Below, piece by piece: positions 28,801 to 36,246 of a DNA stretch of 64,000 bases. The notes under the pieces were generated by a model that was given only the letters and a program-made list of their open reading frames with translations, was not told where the DNA came from and did not search any database. Within the stretch, counting starts at the first letter, position 1. Each line of letters starts with the position of its first letter. The position numbers were made by a program, and so were the translations under genes. The stretch lies in NCBI GenBank assembly GCA_012845835.1, contig JABAKD010000021.1, forward strand, positions 14,600,935-14,664,934, read 5' to 3'. This DNA comes from Undaria pinnatifida. Taxonomy: Eukaryota; Sar; Phaeophyceae; Laminariales; Alariaceae.

Positions 28801-31800
28801 CTCCTTCCGACTGTCTGACCTGAACTCACACATGCCCTGGCAACTTACACCCGTTTCGTGTCGTGTCAAAATGAACGCAGAACCTTCTCCGACCCTTCGT
28901 TCTCAGTCGCCGCTACACTGGCCGACCCCAATGGCGTGTGCGGTGAGAACCGGCGTGGGGGGGACTAAGTAGAAAAAGTATCGACCTCAACCTACAGACT
29001 TCCGCGACGAAAAACGTCTACCGGGGTCACCGACGGCATGTCGTTACCAACAAACGCTGACAGAGGTGTTGCGTGAAAATGAACGGGGAGTCTTTGTTTG
29101 CATCTTTCGGATTTCATACGTCGATTAAGAGCCAATAACGTACCGTATACAGTATTAGGATAGTCCATAAGTTAGGTGGTTTTGCCACGTCGGTTGATGT
29201 CCCCACATTTGCTCACGGATTGATCTTTGTCGTCGACGTACTCCATGATAGCCCCTAATCTTATTGAATATCTCTATGCCCCGTCATGCCCTCTGCTGTC
29301 TTCTGCACGCATGAACTGACGAACAGAGTGTACGCCAGCTACTGCGGTTACGTGTGCAGCGGGTCTAATGTGTGAGCCTGGTGCAGAAGGCTACACCTGC
29401 AGCGGTAAGATTTTCAGAAAATACTATTGTTTCAACACCTCGCTACTGCCATGCGCGTGTATCAACTGGTGTTCTCGGTTCTACGGTACTAGTATAACAG
29501 TTACACGCTCAGTTTAACGCAAAATCAAGCCGTAGGCTACGAAAGGAAAGAAGGAAGAGCAAAAAAAAGCATCGCTATTCACGCGTCGTGACCCGACCCG
29601 CAGATTGGGTTAAAGGACTTTCAAGCTCTCGCGGGACGGGTCGGGTCACAATAAAGAATCTAACGGTCCGGGTTGGGTCGGGTCATGGGGTTTGAAAATG
29701 TCGCGAGGTGGGTCGGGTCGGGTAACATTACTTCAAAATCTCGTGGGTCGTGTCGGGTCATGACGCGCAAGATACGGATCACGCGCGGGTCAAGCCCCCA
29801 TGACCTGCGAGTTGTTTGCGGCTGACCCGCAAGTCAAACCTGCGGATCTGGCCGGTGGGATGTCCTTTTTCAAATATGCATCTGAAAGCCATTGCCGTGC
29901 AGGCGCCCCGCGGGTCCGACCCGCAGATCTGTTAATCATGCGAAACGAAATGCTTCCTGTCTTTCTCGTGCCAATGCCCCGACCAAACGCCATCACAGCG
30001 TGTTGAACAATCGCCACGCAGTACCCATAGCCACTCGTACCGATGTATAAAGTGTGACGCAAATGCCGTGCCGGCTAAAATCTTAAGAACTTAAATAAAA
30101 CGGGCATACACACCAGTACCGAATGTGTCCGGACGAAAAAAGGCAGGGACAGTCGTCGTTGAAGCAGAAGCAGCAGCAGCGGCAGCACCAGCAGCAGTCG
30201 CACTGGCCGCAGAGGCACCACAAACAGACCCCGGATACTCACGGATCGCAGCCACTGCTGACAGATTCACCGTCACAGTTGTGGGCTTGCTGCGGGAGGC
30301 GGCACAGCTGGGCTGCTTGCCGGGGGTTAGACTAGATAGATAAATGATAGGTACAGTAGTAGCTAGCTCGAGAATGATCATACCAGTACCAAATACAGGT
30401 AAACGCAACAGAAGCAAGATCAGTCGTCGTGGAAGCAGCAGCAGCCGCGGCACGTCAGCAGCAGCTCTCTGGCAGCAGCAAGCACCACCAGCAGACGTCG
30501 CATTCACGCGGATCGCAGCCTGATCTGACAGATGCACCGCCCCAGTTGTGAGCTTTTTGCGGGAAACGGCTTAGCTAGACAGCTTGCCGGGGATGGAGAC
30601 TGCGTAGATAACTAGCTCGCTCGTCAGGTTGCTCGCCCGGTCGACAGAGTCGTCTATCGCTAGCGTCGTGGCTAATATTGTCATTCGCGCGGGCTGCGGT
30701 TTCTTTTTTATGTTTCGCGCGCGCGCCACACAAAACTGCTGCAATCAGTACCCGAATAAAGAAAAAAACATACAAACACGACATCCTTGGGAATGTAAGA
30801 GAGCCAAGGACCATCTCACCGACTGACGTATGCATGCACTGGCCGGTCGCCCCGGTGGCATATCAGGTTATCCTCGAACCTGGTATGGGTCAGTTTGGTG
30901 AGTTCGAGCCCCGCCGAGTGCATACTCGTATAAATTCGTCGGGACTTCATCTTGTGCACAAATTGACTTGCGGAAAGCGCGATCGCATGAATCAGCAATG
31001 TCACTCGATGAAAAAACAACGAGAAATAGGATTGCTGAACCCTATGCGCGATAAAAATCAAAGCCAAGAATCGGGGGGGAGAAGAGACGACACCTGTGAC
31101 CACAGCTTGTCCAGGAGCTAAAAAGGAAGTGGGCGAAAAAAAAAGATGCACTGACCAGTAACTTGTCCATGTTGACCCGTGAGAAATGTCACCGGTAAAG
31201 TCGACCTGACCCGCATGAAACCCGCATCTCGAGGGTCACTCGGATTGTGGTGGGTCGGGTCTGGTCAGGAGGATTTCTAAATATCGCGGGTAGGGTCGGG
31301 TCAGGATGTGTCGAAATCTCGCGGGTAGGGTTCTCGAGATGTCTCGAACTTCTTGTGCGTCGGGTCGGTCCGGTCAAGACGTCCTAAAACTCTCATTGGT
31401 TGGGTCGGGTCAGACGGGGTGAGTCCGGGTCAGACTCGACCCGACCTTCGAGACATGACCCGACTGGTTAGAAACCTAACGTTTTCAGTTTGGCGTCAAT
31501 GCAGACACGACGCGTCACATGCCTTTGTGTTTCCTCATTTCCCACAAAAGATGTTCTTGTATACGACAGATTGGCCATATTTCAACTACTTTAATCGGGG
31601 TATTTGAGTTCTCTTACGTTGCCCTGAAAAATTTCAGGGTAAGTCCTTCGGGAAAATTCCCGAGGTAAATTTCCCGTGCTGTACGTCGGTCCCGGTACTC
31701 GGCGGAATACCGTCATATTTGGGCAAACCGTGTACCGCCGAAGGCGGTACCGTCAAAAACCGAAAAAACCGTCAACCGTTTAAAAAGTACCGTCATTTTG

Positions 31801-34134
31801 CAGCACCGCCATAAAAGTACCGTCAAATAAGCGAAGTACCGTTTCCCGTTTAGAATAACCGTCATATTCAAAACCGTCAAAGATTGTAGGGTGATGGTTT
31901 TCATTGAATGTTTCCATGTTTTAGGTTTTATTGTTTTATTGTTTACAGTAGTAGTATTGTTTTATTGTCTTATTTTGGAGCTAAATGTCTAAATATTGTT
32001 TCGCGTGAGACTGGTGAGTTTGTCTGCTTGACGTTTCAACGATTAGTCTAGCCTCTATTCGTCCGTTCTATATAGGTATGCAGGAACATCAGCGGGGTGG
32101 TGCCGGCATGCTTGATCGCCGCCCGGCAGGTACTGTCAAGTATTTCGTTATTCGTAATTCTGTATTTCTCAGTGGCGGAACCGTCATATTTCTATACCCT
32201 CATAAACGTACCGTCAAATTTTGCAGTACCGGGACCAGCACCGTCGTTGTGCAGTACCGCCAAAAACGTACCGTCAAATACGAAAAACCGTCTACCGTCC
32301 TTAAAAAACCGTTACTTTTCGATACTGCCGAAAAAGTACCGTCAAATTCGGCAATACCGTGTACCGCCAAAAGTGGTACCGTTAGAAATCGAAATACCGT
32401 CAACCGATTGAAAAGTACCGTCATTTTGCAATACCGTCCGATCTGGTACCGTAAAAAAAAACGATACCGAGGACTACCCTAAAAAATATAAAGATCCACT
32501 TGTGATGCTTCTGTGTATCGTCCGAGCATTTGGGGGCAGATTTCGCTCACGGAACAACGCCACAGGAGGCAGTCGCGATGCTCTTGGTGCTACATTCGTT
32601 TGGGAAACGGGATTCATGTGTCTAATCCAGCGCCATGTGGCCAGACGTCAGCAGCACCAATTTGACTCTCCCCGTTGACATCGTATCTAATGGACAGATA
32701 ACTCGTGCCACGCCCACCCTGGTGGCGACAAAATCTTTACCAGTAGCAACCCCAAGTTGATTTCACGGGACGCTAGGGATCCATCAAAAGTGTATGACGA
32801 ATGATTTCACGAGAGAGGCAGCGCACGCAACTAATGAGTCCCTTGATATATGGACCACCACCCCACCCAACAACAGATACGGAAAAGATATGACATTGCA
32901 ACCTAATGACAACGCCTTTAACAAGCGAAATCAGCTCTAAAACGCACATGGTTTTCGAGCCACTACAGGATTTTTCCCCTGCTCAACAGTTCCGGTTGTT
33001 CATAAATATGTTGGACCAGACAGCGATACTCGCATCGTCGCACACGTCACTCTGTGTCTATAGGACGACGTGTCGGTTTCAACAAAGCGTGCGAGTGAAC
33101 CTTTTGCATGCTGGAAAAATGTTTGAAGATGCGCTACATCCGTTGTTTTACTTGTACATCGTTCACGTCACCCGCCCTGATGCCCTGTCGGCAATTCAAA
33201 CAATGCAGCGTGCGACCCGGGGACCAGCATATGCGGTGACCCACACATGCAAGGCCTCCGTGGCCAGCAGATTGATTGGTCCGGAATCGACAACAGCTGG
33301 TACTGCATGGTTTCCGATGACACCCACAGCATCAACGTCAACGTCCGGCTCAACGCCCCTCTACCCCAGGAGTTTCCCGACCGTCAGCTTATTACAGGAC
33401 TTAGCGTCATGTCACAGGGTCACTCGCTGGTTATTGAAGTGACAAATCCGTACGATGTCAAAACCGACGGCTGCCCCTCCGACATGTCCCCCTGCCTTTC
33501 CAACGGCGGACTCCGTGCGATGGTCGACGGTGAGGAGGTAGACGATCTGCTTCGGTTCTCCAGAGACGAACACGTGACAGACGGAATTACCGTGTCGGCG
33601 TCCAATCTACCGGTGGAGTGTCGGCAGTTCGGAGGAGACAAGATATGGGCTCGCATGTACGGCGAGATGCTGCAGGGCCAGCGCGAATTGGCTGGGGAGG
33701 AAAGCTTCGAGGACTGGATCCTGCGTTTCGACCACATGGCCGCCCCCGATTGGTGCGCGCAGTACGTCGCGCAGAACCACCTCGCCGATGTGCAGTCCAT
33801 CTATTCCGTGTTGAAGATCGTGACTTCTTCTGTCACGGTGCGCCTTAACGTCGGCACCAACATCCAAGGCAATGGGGACCTTGACTGGGATGGTCGCGTC
33901 CTCCCCGACTTGGAGTTTTGGCAGATGGACGTAGGTCTAGACGGTCTGTCTCTGGACAGCGAATCGCTCACCGGCATTCTGGGTGAGACAGCCCGCCCGG
34001 TGCTGGACGAGGACGGACGCAAGTTCATGCAAGGGTATGGGGCGATCCGTGGAACTGTCGAAGACTACCGCGTGTCAAGCGCCCTCAGCACCGACTTTGC
34101 CCTTGCAACCAAGAAGCAGGACAGCTCCACCTAA
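8133..34134 (+). CDS. Secreted LRR - Cys-rich - von Willebrand D-like protein (11-exon gene model)
   Basis: Exons were found by eye from LRR, Cys-rich and GDPH-containing reading frames bounded by AG/GT sites: 8133-8196, 9026-9068, 9569-9658, 11551-11622, 13087-13161, 27028-27099, 28028-28108, 28472-28513, 28881-28942, 29327-29404 and 33209-34134. They sum to 1605 bases, and every junction phase agrees (1,2,2,2,2,2,2,2,1,1), giving 534 residues and a TAA stop. Domains in order: signal peptide (1-20), LRR N-cap (about 36-66), four LRRs of 24-27 residues (to about 166), C-cap (about 167-180), Cys-rich linker (about 180-227), and a vWD-like domain starting at GDPH (236-239). No membrane segment follows, so a secreted or wall-associated protein is inferred. 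LRRs suggest ligand recognition and vWD-like domains suggest adhesion or multimerisation. The function is not proven. Further LRR exons could be hidden in the 13.9-kb fifth intron, because phase-2 exons can be added or lost without frame change. Confidence 0.72.
9026..9068 (+). CDS. Exon 2: short Cys-containing linker
   Basis: A 43-base exon between a CAG acceptor (CCGGATCCAG) and a GTGAGT donor encodes about 14 residues including LNDCLTSC. It takes phase 1 from exon 1 and passes phase 2 to exon 3, which is the main support. The same frame stays open upstream (CEPACLPDPDPG) but has no acceptor there. This is the least certain exon of the model. Confidence 0.5.
9569..9658 (+). CDS. Exon 3: LRR N-terminal cap
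   Basis: The acceptor (CACAATTCAG) and donor (AT|GTATGT) enclose 90 bases. The product contains LTDADLPDIKTCFDSIG and ends in GITY, the usual lead-in to the first LRR. Two Cys residues may cap the LRR hydrophobic core. The frame joins directly to exon 4 (GITYI-DMSGNDL). Confidence 0.72.
11551..11622 (+). CDS. Exon 4: LRR 1, one repeat in one 72-base exon
   Basis: This is exactly 24 codons' worth of sequence, with phase-2 introns on both sides. The product includes MSGNDLTTIPADLFESIG, matching xxxxNxLxxLPxxLFxxLxxL. The acceptor is CATTCTTCAG and the donor CT|GTGAGT. Confidence 0.85.
13087..13161 (+). CDS. Exon 5: LRR 2 (25 residues)
   Basis: 75 bases between GCGCCTGACAG and TT|GTGAGT encode YFSSNKLSTIDKDAFQPM followed by ASSLGSL. 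Asn, Leu and Phe sit at the LRR positions, with one extra residue in the variable segment. Both flanking introns are phase 2. The next intron is 13.9 kb and full of repeats. Confidence 0.82.
13678..13995 (+). repeat. Dispersed repeat, copy 1 (direct pair with 20990)
   Basis: Shares GGGCTTACCCGTTG-GCTGACA, GTGGGGTAGTG and GATAGAAGAAGCACAACGA-type stretches with 20990-21260, in the same orientation and inside the same intron. No terminal repeats or frames were recognised. Confidence 0.7.
14987..15316 (-). pseudogene. Ty1/copia polymerase fragment
   Basis: The 109-codon frame contains a RT/RNase H-junction signature: a Leu-rich run (LLSQLVECLMRLANQTRPDV), then NAVRAVARN and KVHWKTAVG, equivalent to the copia TRPDI-A-AV...HW-A-K block. 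The frame decays into other phases on both sides. No LTRs were found. It lies antisense in the LRR gene's large intron. Confidence 0.7.
16301..16590 (+). repeat. 122-bp tandem repeat, about 2.3 units
   Basis: GGTACGGGTAT-AATGTCC starts at 16301, 16424 and 16545, with CAGAACTT-CAGAA sub-repeats inside. Same family as 3925-4065 and 18235-18560. Confidence 0.75.
16909..17730. mobile_element. hAT-type MITE, copy 1 (intron 5 of the LRR gene)
   Basis: 822 bases begin CAGGGTAGTCCTCGG and end with its inverse, CCGAGGACTACCCTG. They are flanked by a perfect 8-bp target duplication, ATATTTTC (16901-16908 and 17731-17738). CAGGG-type ends with 8-bp duplications are a hAT hallmark. The interior is built of short TACCGTCA-type sub-repeats in both orientations and has no transposase. 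Confidence 0.85.
18235..18560 (+). repeat. Copy of the CAGAACTTACAGAAG repeat family
   Basis: Contains CCCCGGTTATTGTAACAAAGG, ATTGTGCCACA, and CGGGTATGGGTATGAATGTTC with CAGAACTTACAGAAG. It closes with the near-palindrome ACCCGGGGTATCTACCCCGG. Confidence 0.65.
18945..19625 (+). mobile_element. 5'-truncated copy of the (CAA)n-tailed LINE
   Basis: Homologous to the 3' region of the element at 40.37-41.0 kb: GATACCCTC..., CTAGGG, ACATTTTTTTTC and a pyrimidine tract; then GCGTCTGTCGTGCG..., GCCTGTCCTGTGACCACGG, GTTGATGCGAGAAC and a CAA/CAG-rich tail from 19466. There is no coding part. Confidence 0.72.
19626..19927 (+). repeat. (CTA)n / (CAA)n block between 31-bp direct repeats
   Basis: CATGATGTATTTTCACACAG followed by CAGAAGGCCAC occurs at 19624 and 19902, each time just after CAACAACAA. 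Between them are CTA repeats (to about 19820) and a degenerate CAA run. Either a tandem duplication of a LINE tail or a second insertion with target duplication. The 236-codon poly-Val frame across it is an artefact. Confidence 0.75.
20346..20804 (-). CDS. Unrecognised 152-codon open frame inside the large intron
   Basis: The frame is antisense to the LRR gene. It has protein-like composition: a basic/acidic coiled-coil-prone start (RAKKRKLLEIRDKLKKEI), a mixed middle (GWDELYRIVGCIEESQLIIH) and a Gln-rich end (ARQQPPQQHQQF). It begins at a GTG in the track, but the frame runs further up (AEGEVYIGVV) to a stop, so it may be an exon. The Gln-rich end lies in a local tandem duplication (20.16-20.30 against 20.41-20.50 kb). 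It could be a transposon-borne or nested host gene fragment. Confidence 0.35.
   Translation of the reverse strand: MDRDVKGLAERAGSSQRAKKRKLLEIRDKLKKEIKGGFRSGFWTIDQTSAGWDELYRIVGCIEESQLIIHEYSQLRLELPSLSSRQEEQMLWQRSQVQERGAGVVRSESQLVLPPLETGSESTARQQPPQQHQQFKTEEHWMVIVACRDKVE
20990..21260 (+). repeat. Dispersed repeat, copy 2
   Basis: Direct, diverged copy of 13678-13995. Confidence 0.7.
21445..21762 (-). pseudogene. Second conserved frame of the large repeat, left arm
   Basis: A 105-codon frame starts MVVSPSQVTRQNLHRVGVDE. The right arm reads MVVSPSQVTRQNLHCGGVDK from about 40109 (plus) but has stops soon after. It may be the C-terminal or separate product of the same old element. No domain is recognised. 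Confidence 0.35.
21905..22105 (+). repeat. Minisatellite of CGTCACCTGAGCT-like units
   Basis: Many imperfect units (CACCTGAGCT, GAGCTCCACC) are packed here. The matching point of the other arm (about 39.99 kb) lacks them, so the array expanded within the left arm after the two copies separated. Confidence 0.7.
24214..24680 (+). repeat. 127-bp tandem repeat, about three units
   Basis: GACCGATTATCGACTTTGTT starts at 24214 and 24341, followed by nearly identical sequence through GGGGAAACTCG. A third, diverged unit begins near 24556. Related CCCGTCCCGCCGTAAGG motifs recur at the unit ends. An inverted, shorter counterpart lies at 36.35-36.65 kb. Confidence 0.8.
24851..25141 (-). pseudogene. Conserved frame of the large repeat, left-arm copy
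   Basis: A 96-codon frame ends in VENSIGLSATLDGAGLATYR, then LCTGFML. The right arm (about 36030-36246, plus) reads VENSIGLGAILYGAGLATYR, then LCTGFML. Protein-level similarity across diverged DNA suggests it once coded. The right-arm copy has VKLTDGSCIELP upstream, faintly like a retropepsin strand, but no Asp-Thr/Ser-Gly site is visible. Function unknown. Confidence 0.35.
27028..27099 (+). CDS. Exon 6: LRR 3 (24 residues)
   Basis: A 72-base exon, from GCGTAAG to CT|GTGAGT, encodes YLGNNELASLPSNVFANLG then AITKL, a canonical LRR. The acceptor is weaker (TAAG rather than YAG), but the exon length, phase and repeat consensus are exact. Confidence 0.85.
28028..28108 (+). CDS. Exon 7: LRR 4 (27 residues)
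   Basis: 81 bases between GAGCCTACAG and TT|GTGAGT encode YLYTNSLTTLPEGIFDDLG then SNGGLTTL. The three extra residues (SNG) lie in the helical or variable part, as is common in the last repeat before a cap. Confidence 0.85.
28472..28513 (+). CDS. Exon 8: LRR C-terminal cap
   Basis: A 42-base exon after a pyrimidine tract (CTTCCTCTACGTTCAG) ends at GC|GTAAGT. It encodes ELSSNPGLQCIPA, the short Asn-Pro-Cys segment that usually closes an LRR array. Phase 2 on both sides joins it to exons 7 and 9. Confidence 0.72.
28881..28942 (+). CDS. Exon 9: linker to the Cys-rich segment
   Basis: 62 bases, from GAACGCAG to TGCG|GTGAGA, encode TFSDPSFSVAATLADPNGVC. It converts the frame from phase 2 to phase 1, which exon 10 requires. 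Confidence 0.65.
29327..29404 (+). CDS. Exon 10: Cys-rich (EGF-like) linker
   Basis: 78 bases between GACGAACAG and AGCG|GTAAGA encode ECTPATAVTCAAGLMCEPG then AEGYTC. Four Cys residues with EGF-like spacing sit just before the GDPH domain. The phase is 1 on both sides. Confidence 0.7.
29588..29830 (+). repeat. GGGTCGGGTC-type repeat cluster
   Basis: Near-palindromic GTGACCCGACCCGC (29588) and GGGACGGGTCGGGTCAC (about 29633), followed by several GGGTCGGGTC units. A second cluster lies at 31195-31460. Confidence 0.65.
30117..30610 (+). repeat. 271-bp tandem duplication with CAG-rich core
   Basis: AGTCGTCGT-GAAGCAG starts at 30151 and 30422. Both units continue through CGGATCGCAGCC, GACAG and CTTGCCGGGG. 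The first unit has a 73-codon Ala-rich frame; the second is broken, so coding is unlikely. Confidence 0.7.
30837..31150 (+). mobile_element. tRNA-derived SINE-like element
   Basis: Begins GCCGGTCGCCCCGGTGGC, with B-box-like GTGAGTTCGAGCCCC about 60 bases on and A-rich sequence near its end. The head resembles that at 46921. Confidence 0.45.
31195..31460 (+). repeat. Second GGGTCGGGTC-type cluster
   Basis: Units such as GTGGGTCGGGTC, GTAGGGTCGGGTCAG and CTCGACCCGACC point in both directions. Same family as 29588-29830. Confidence 0.65.
31635..32481. mobile_element. hAT-type MITE, copy 2 (intron 10 of the LRR gene)
   Basis: 847 bases, collinear with copy 1 in the same orientation. The ends are CAGGGTAAGTCCTTCGG (one indel) and CCGAGGACTACCCTA. 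The flanks AAAAATTT and AAAAATAT match at 7 of 8 bases, as expected of an aged 8-bp target duplication. Confidence 0.82.
33209..34134 (+). CDS. Exon 11: von Willebrand D-like domain and C-terminus
   Basis: This is a 308-codon terminal exon opened by acceptor CAATGCAG, which keeps phase 1. It reads ACDPGTSICGDPHMQGLRG, then WYCMVSDDTHSINVNV. GDPH, a buried Trp-Tyr-Cys strand and the alternating beta pattern (LITGLSVMSQGHSLVIEV) are the marks of vWD-like domains, also seen in plant root-cap-type proteins. Cys pairs (GCPSDMSPC) and acidic stretches follow. It ends with TKKQDSST and TAA, with no membrane anchor. An alternative acceptor at GACCAG (exon from 33228) would break the phase. Codon use is GC-rich compared with the AT-richer introns, as expected of a conserved exon. 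Confidence 0.85.
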
Positions 34135-35577
34135 TGGCGATGTCATCGTGAATCTGAGTCCGCACGCGTCTACTCCATGCGTCACTGAATGCAATGTTTG
34201 CTTCACTCCACTGATTGTTGTTCGCCGTGTTTTAGGTATACACGATCTGCCTAAAGACGTGGGGGTGTGGTTGCGGCAATAGATGTGTGGAAAAGTGTGT
34301 GGTCTGGAAGCCTCGACTGCTGCAAGGAAGATGGAGTTTGTCATGGCAGCATACGTCAGATGGCCGATGAACCCCACCCCTTCCATCATCATGCCGTGGA
34401 ATGTTTCGCGTCTGGGATCTTCACCATCTACGTGTACCGCCCACGTCACCGACGATATTATACGCGTGCTATATAGGAGAAAGCGTATTTTGGCTTTCTT
34501 CTTTATGGATGGCGGGGCCCCATACCTCGATCCGCCGTAATAGTTTATCCTTGTTTCCCATCTGGGTTGTTTTGTATGCCCAGGGAACTTGTAAGAGGAT
34601 TGTTTATCTGGTTGTGCTTTCTGTTCTTCCAAATCCAGTTAGTGGGCGGGACAAAAGTATCCTCAGGGGATACGCCTCAGAAAGCCAGCGTGGCACATCT
34701 GTCGTAGCATGTGTCGCGTACCATACCAACTAACATCAGTTATGTAGCATTAGGATATCTGGAATGTAATAATATAGCCCCTGAATTGACTAATACCCGC
34801 AGGTTGAAATACGTAAAAGACACACATGCAGTGACTCCTCCGTAGCGTCGTGTGTTTGGACGCACGAGCGATTACGGGTTAAAAGTGACAACCGTCCAGC
34901 TCACGGACGGCAGCATGGATGTCAACGTTTTAGAAAAAGGCCTGGGAGGCGGATGTAGTTTTTGTTCATCCAACGTCATAGGTTATGCTTCGATATATAT
35001 TTTCAAAAAATCGTGTGTAAAGGGACCGCACGGCGCATACTTTTCAACACAGTATCAGCACGCTGAACTGACGCCTTTACTGGTTTCGGAATTGAGGTTG
35101 GCCCTGTATCTGGGCTTGAACGGCTTTCCAGCATGTCCTTATAAGTCCGTTTTGGTGTTATTGGTACCCACTTCAACACCGTCTCGTCTGAGCTCTTGAT
35201 GTTTTTTTATAGGCGAGAATGTAGGATAGCGAATGGTAAAATTTTGGGATGAGAAATTTTCGACATAACATACGTCTAGTTGTGACGAGGAGTACATCCC
35301 CCTTTTACGGATATGGGATGTAAGTTTCTGTTATCGCAAATATCTGATTTATCAGGTAGTAGCGCATTCTCGAAGTCCCGAAAAGACACGAGCATGACGC
35401 ATAGGCCTTCACAGCTGACGGTTTGAGGAGATATCTTACATCATTGAGTGATAGAGACCACGTTGCTACTAATCGTACTCCTGAGCCCCAACTGGGCCCA
35501 CGCTTTTGTCGAGTCCAGGATTAAACGCCGTAGAAAAAAGACGCAAATATACAAAATAAGTTCAATAGTTTGCCTTG
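34135..35577. other. 3' flank of the LRR gene and intergenic
   Basis: Probable 3' untranslated region first; candidate TGTAA-type signals at 34588 and 34766 are unproven. A 115-codon plus frame (34852-35199) and a 185-codon minus frame (34075-34632) overlap this stretch without recognisable domains. Confidence 0.4.
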
Positions 35578-36029
35578 CATAGGTGCTCCTGTAGCTTTTC
35601 CCAGCCTCCCGAATGCACTGATATCATCTTTTGACTTTTTCGTGAGATTTCATGCGTGGACTCACGTGATGAGCAGAGTTCATCGATCGCTAGCAGCCAA
35701 TCATTGTAGCCGCGGAACGAGCGGTTTAGAAAGGGCTAATATCAATGTTGTCTCCTGTCAAGAGGGGTGTGGCGTTCGCGCCCAAGTCACCAAACATTAC
35801 GGGCAAACCACACTGTGCGTGGTAGAGTGTGTGGCTCACGGCCCTGATGGTGTGCATGCCTCACAGCCAAATCACGCCAACACTCGAAGGATCTTCCGGT
35901 GTACAAGGAGACACAGACACATGAAGGGGCATCCTTTGGTACAACCACTCTGGGATAAACATCGCACAAGGCGAGGCCACGCCCGTGTTGGTTCAGGGCC
36001 TCGAACAGAAACGTCCGACATACAAGTTT

Positions 36030-36246
36030 TGATCTAGGATCCTTCGTTAAACTGACTGACGGCAGTTGTATCGAGCTCCCTCGATTAACCTGCGAACTGC
36101 ACCACGGGCGTCATGTGACTCGGGCGTCGCTCGACGTAACAGTAGATGTGGAGAATTCAATTGGTCTTGGTGCTATTTTGTACGGCGCAGGGCTGGCGAC
36201 ATATCGTCTTTGTACAGGTTTCATGCTTGAAACCACACAGTTTTGA
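36030..36246 (+). pseudogene. Conserved frame of the large repeat, right-arm copy
   Basis: About 71 codons are open from DLGSFVKLTDGSCIELPR to a TGA after FMLETTQF, matching the left-arm frame at 24851-25141 in the final 30 residues. Family unknown. Confidence 0.35.

Noticed and set aside
32078-32482. 134-codon plus frame starting MQEHQRGGAG, also present at 17348
   Set aside because: It lies inside the two MITE copies and is made of their TACCGTCA sub-repeats; the frames differ in length and end, so this is not a conserved gene.
32906-33442. 178-codon plus frame overlapping the start of the vWD exon
   Set aside because: It is in a different frame from the GDPH domain; the overlap is explained by exon 11 and its upstream intron.
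34075-34632. 185-codon minus-strand frame over the end of the vWD exon
   Set aside because: It is antisense to a GC-rich coding exon and its 3' flank; composition and motifs do not suggest a protein.
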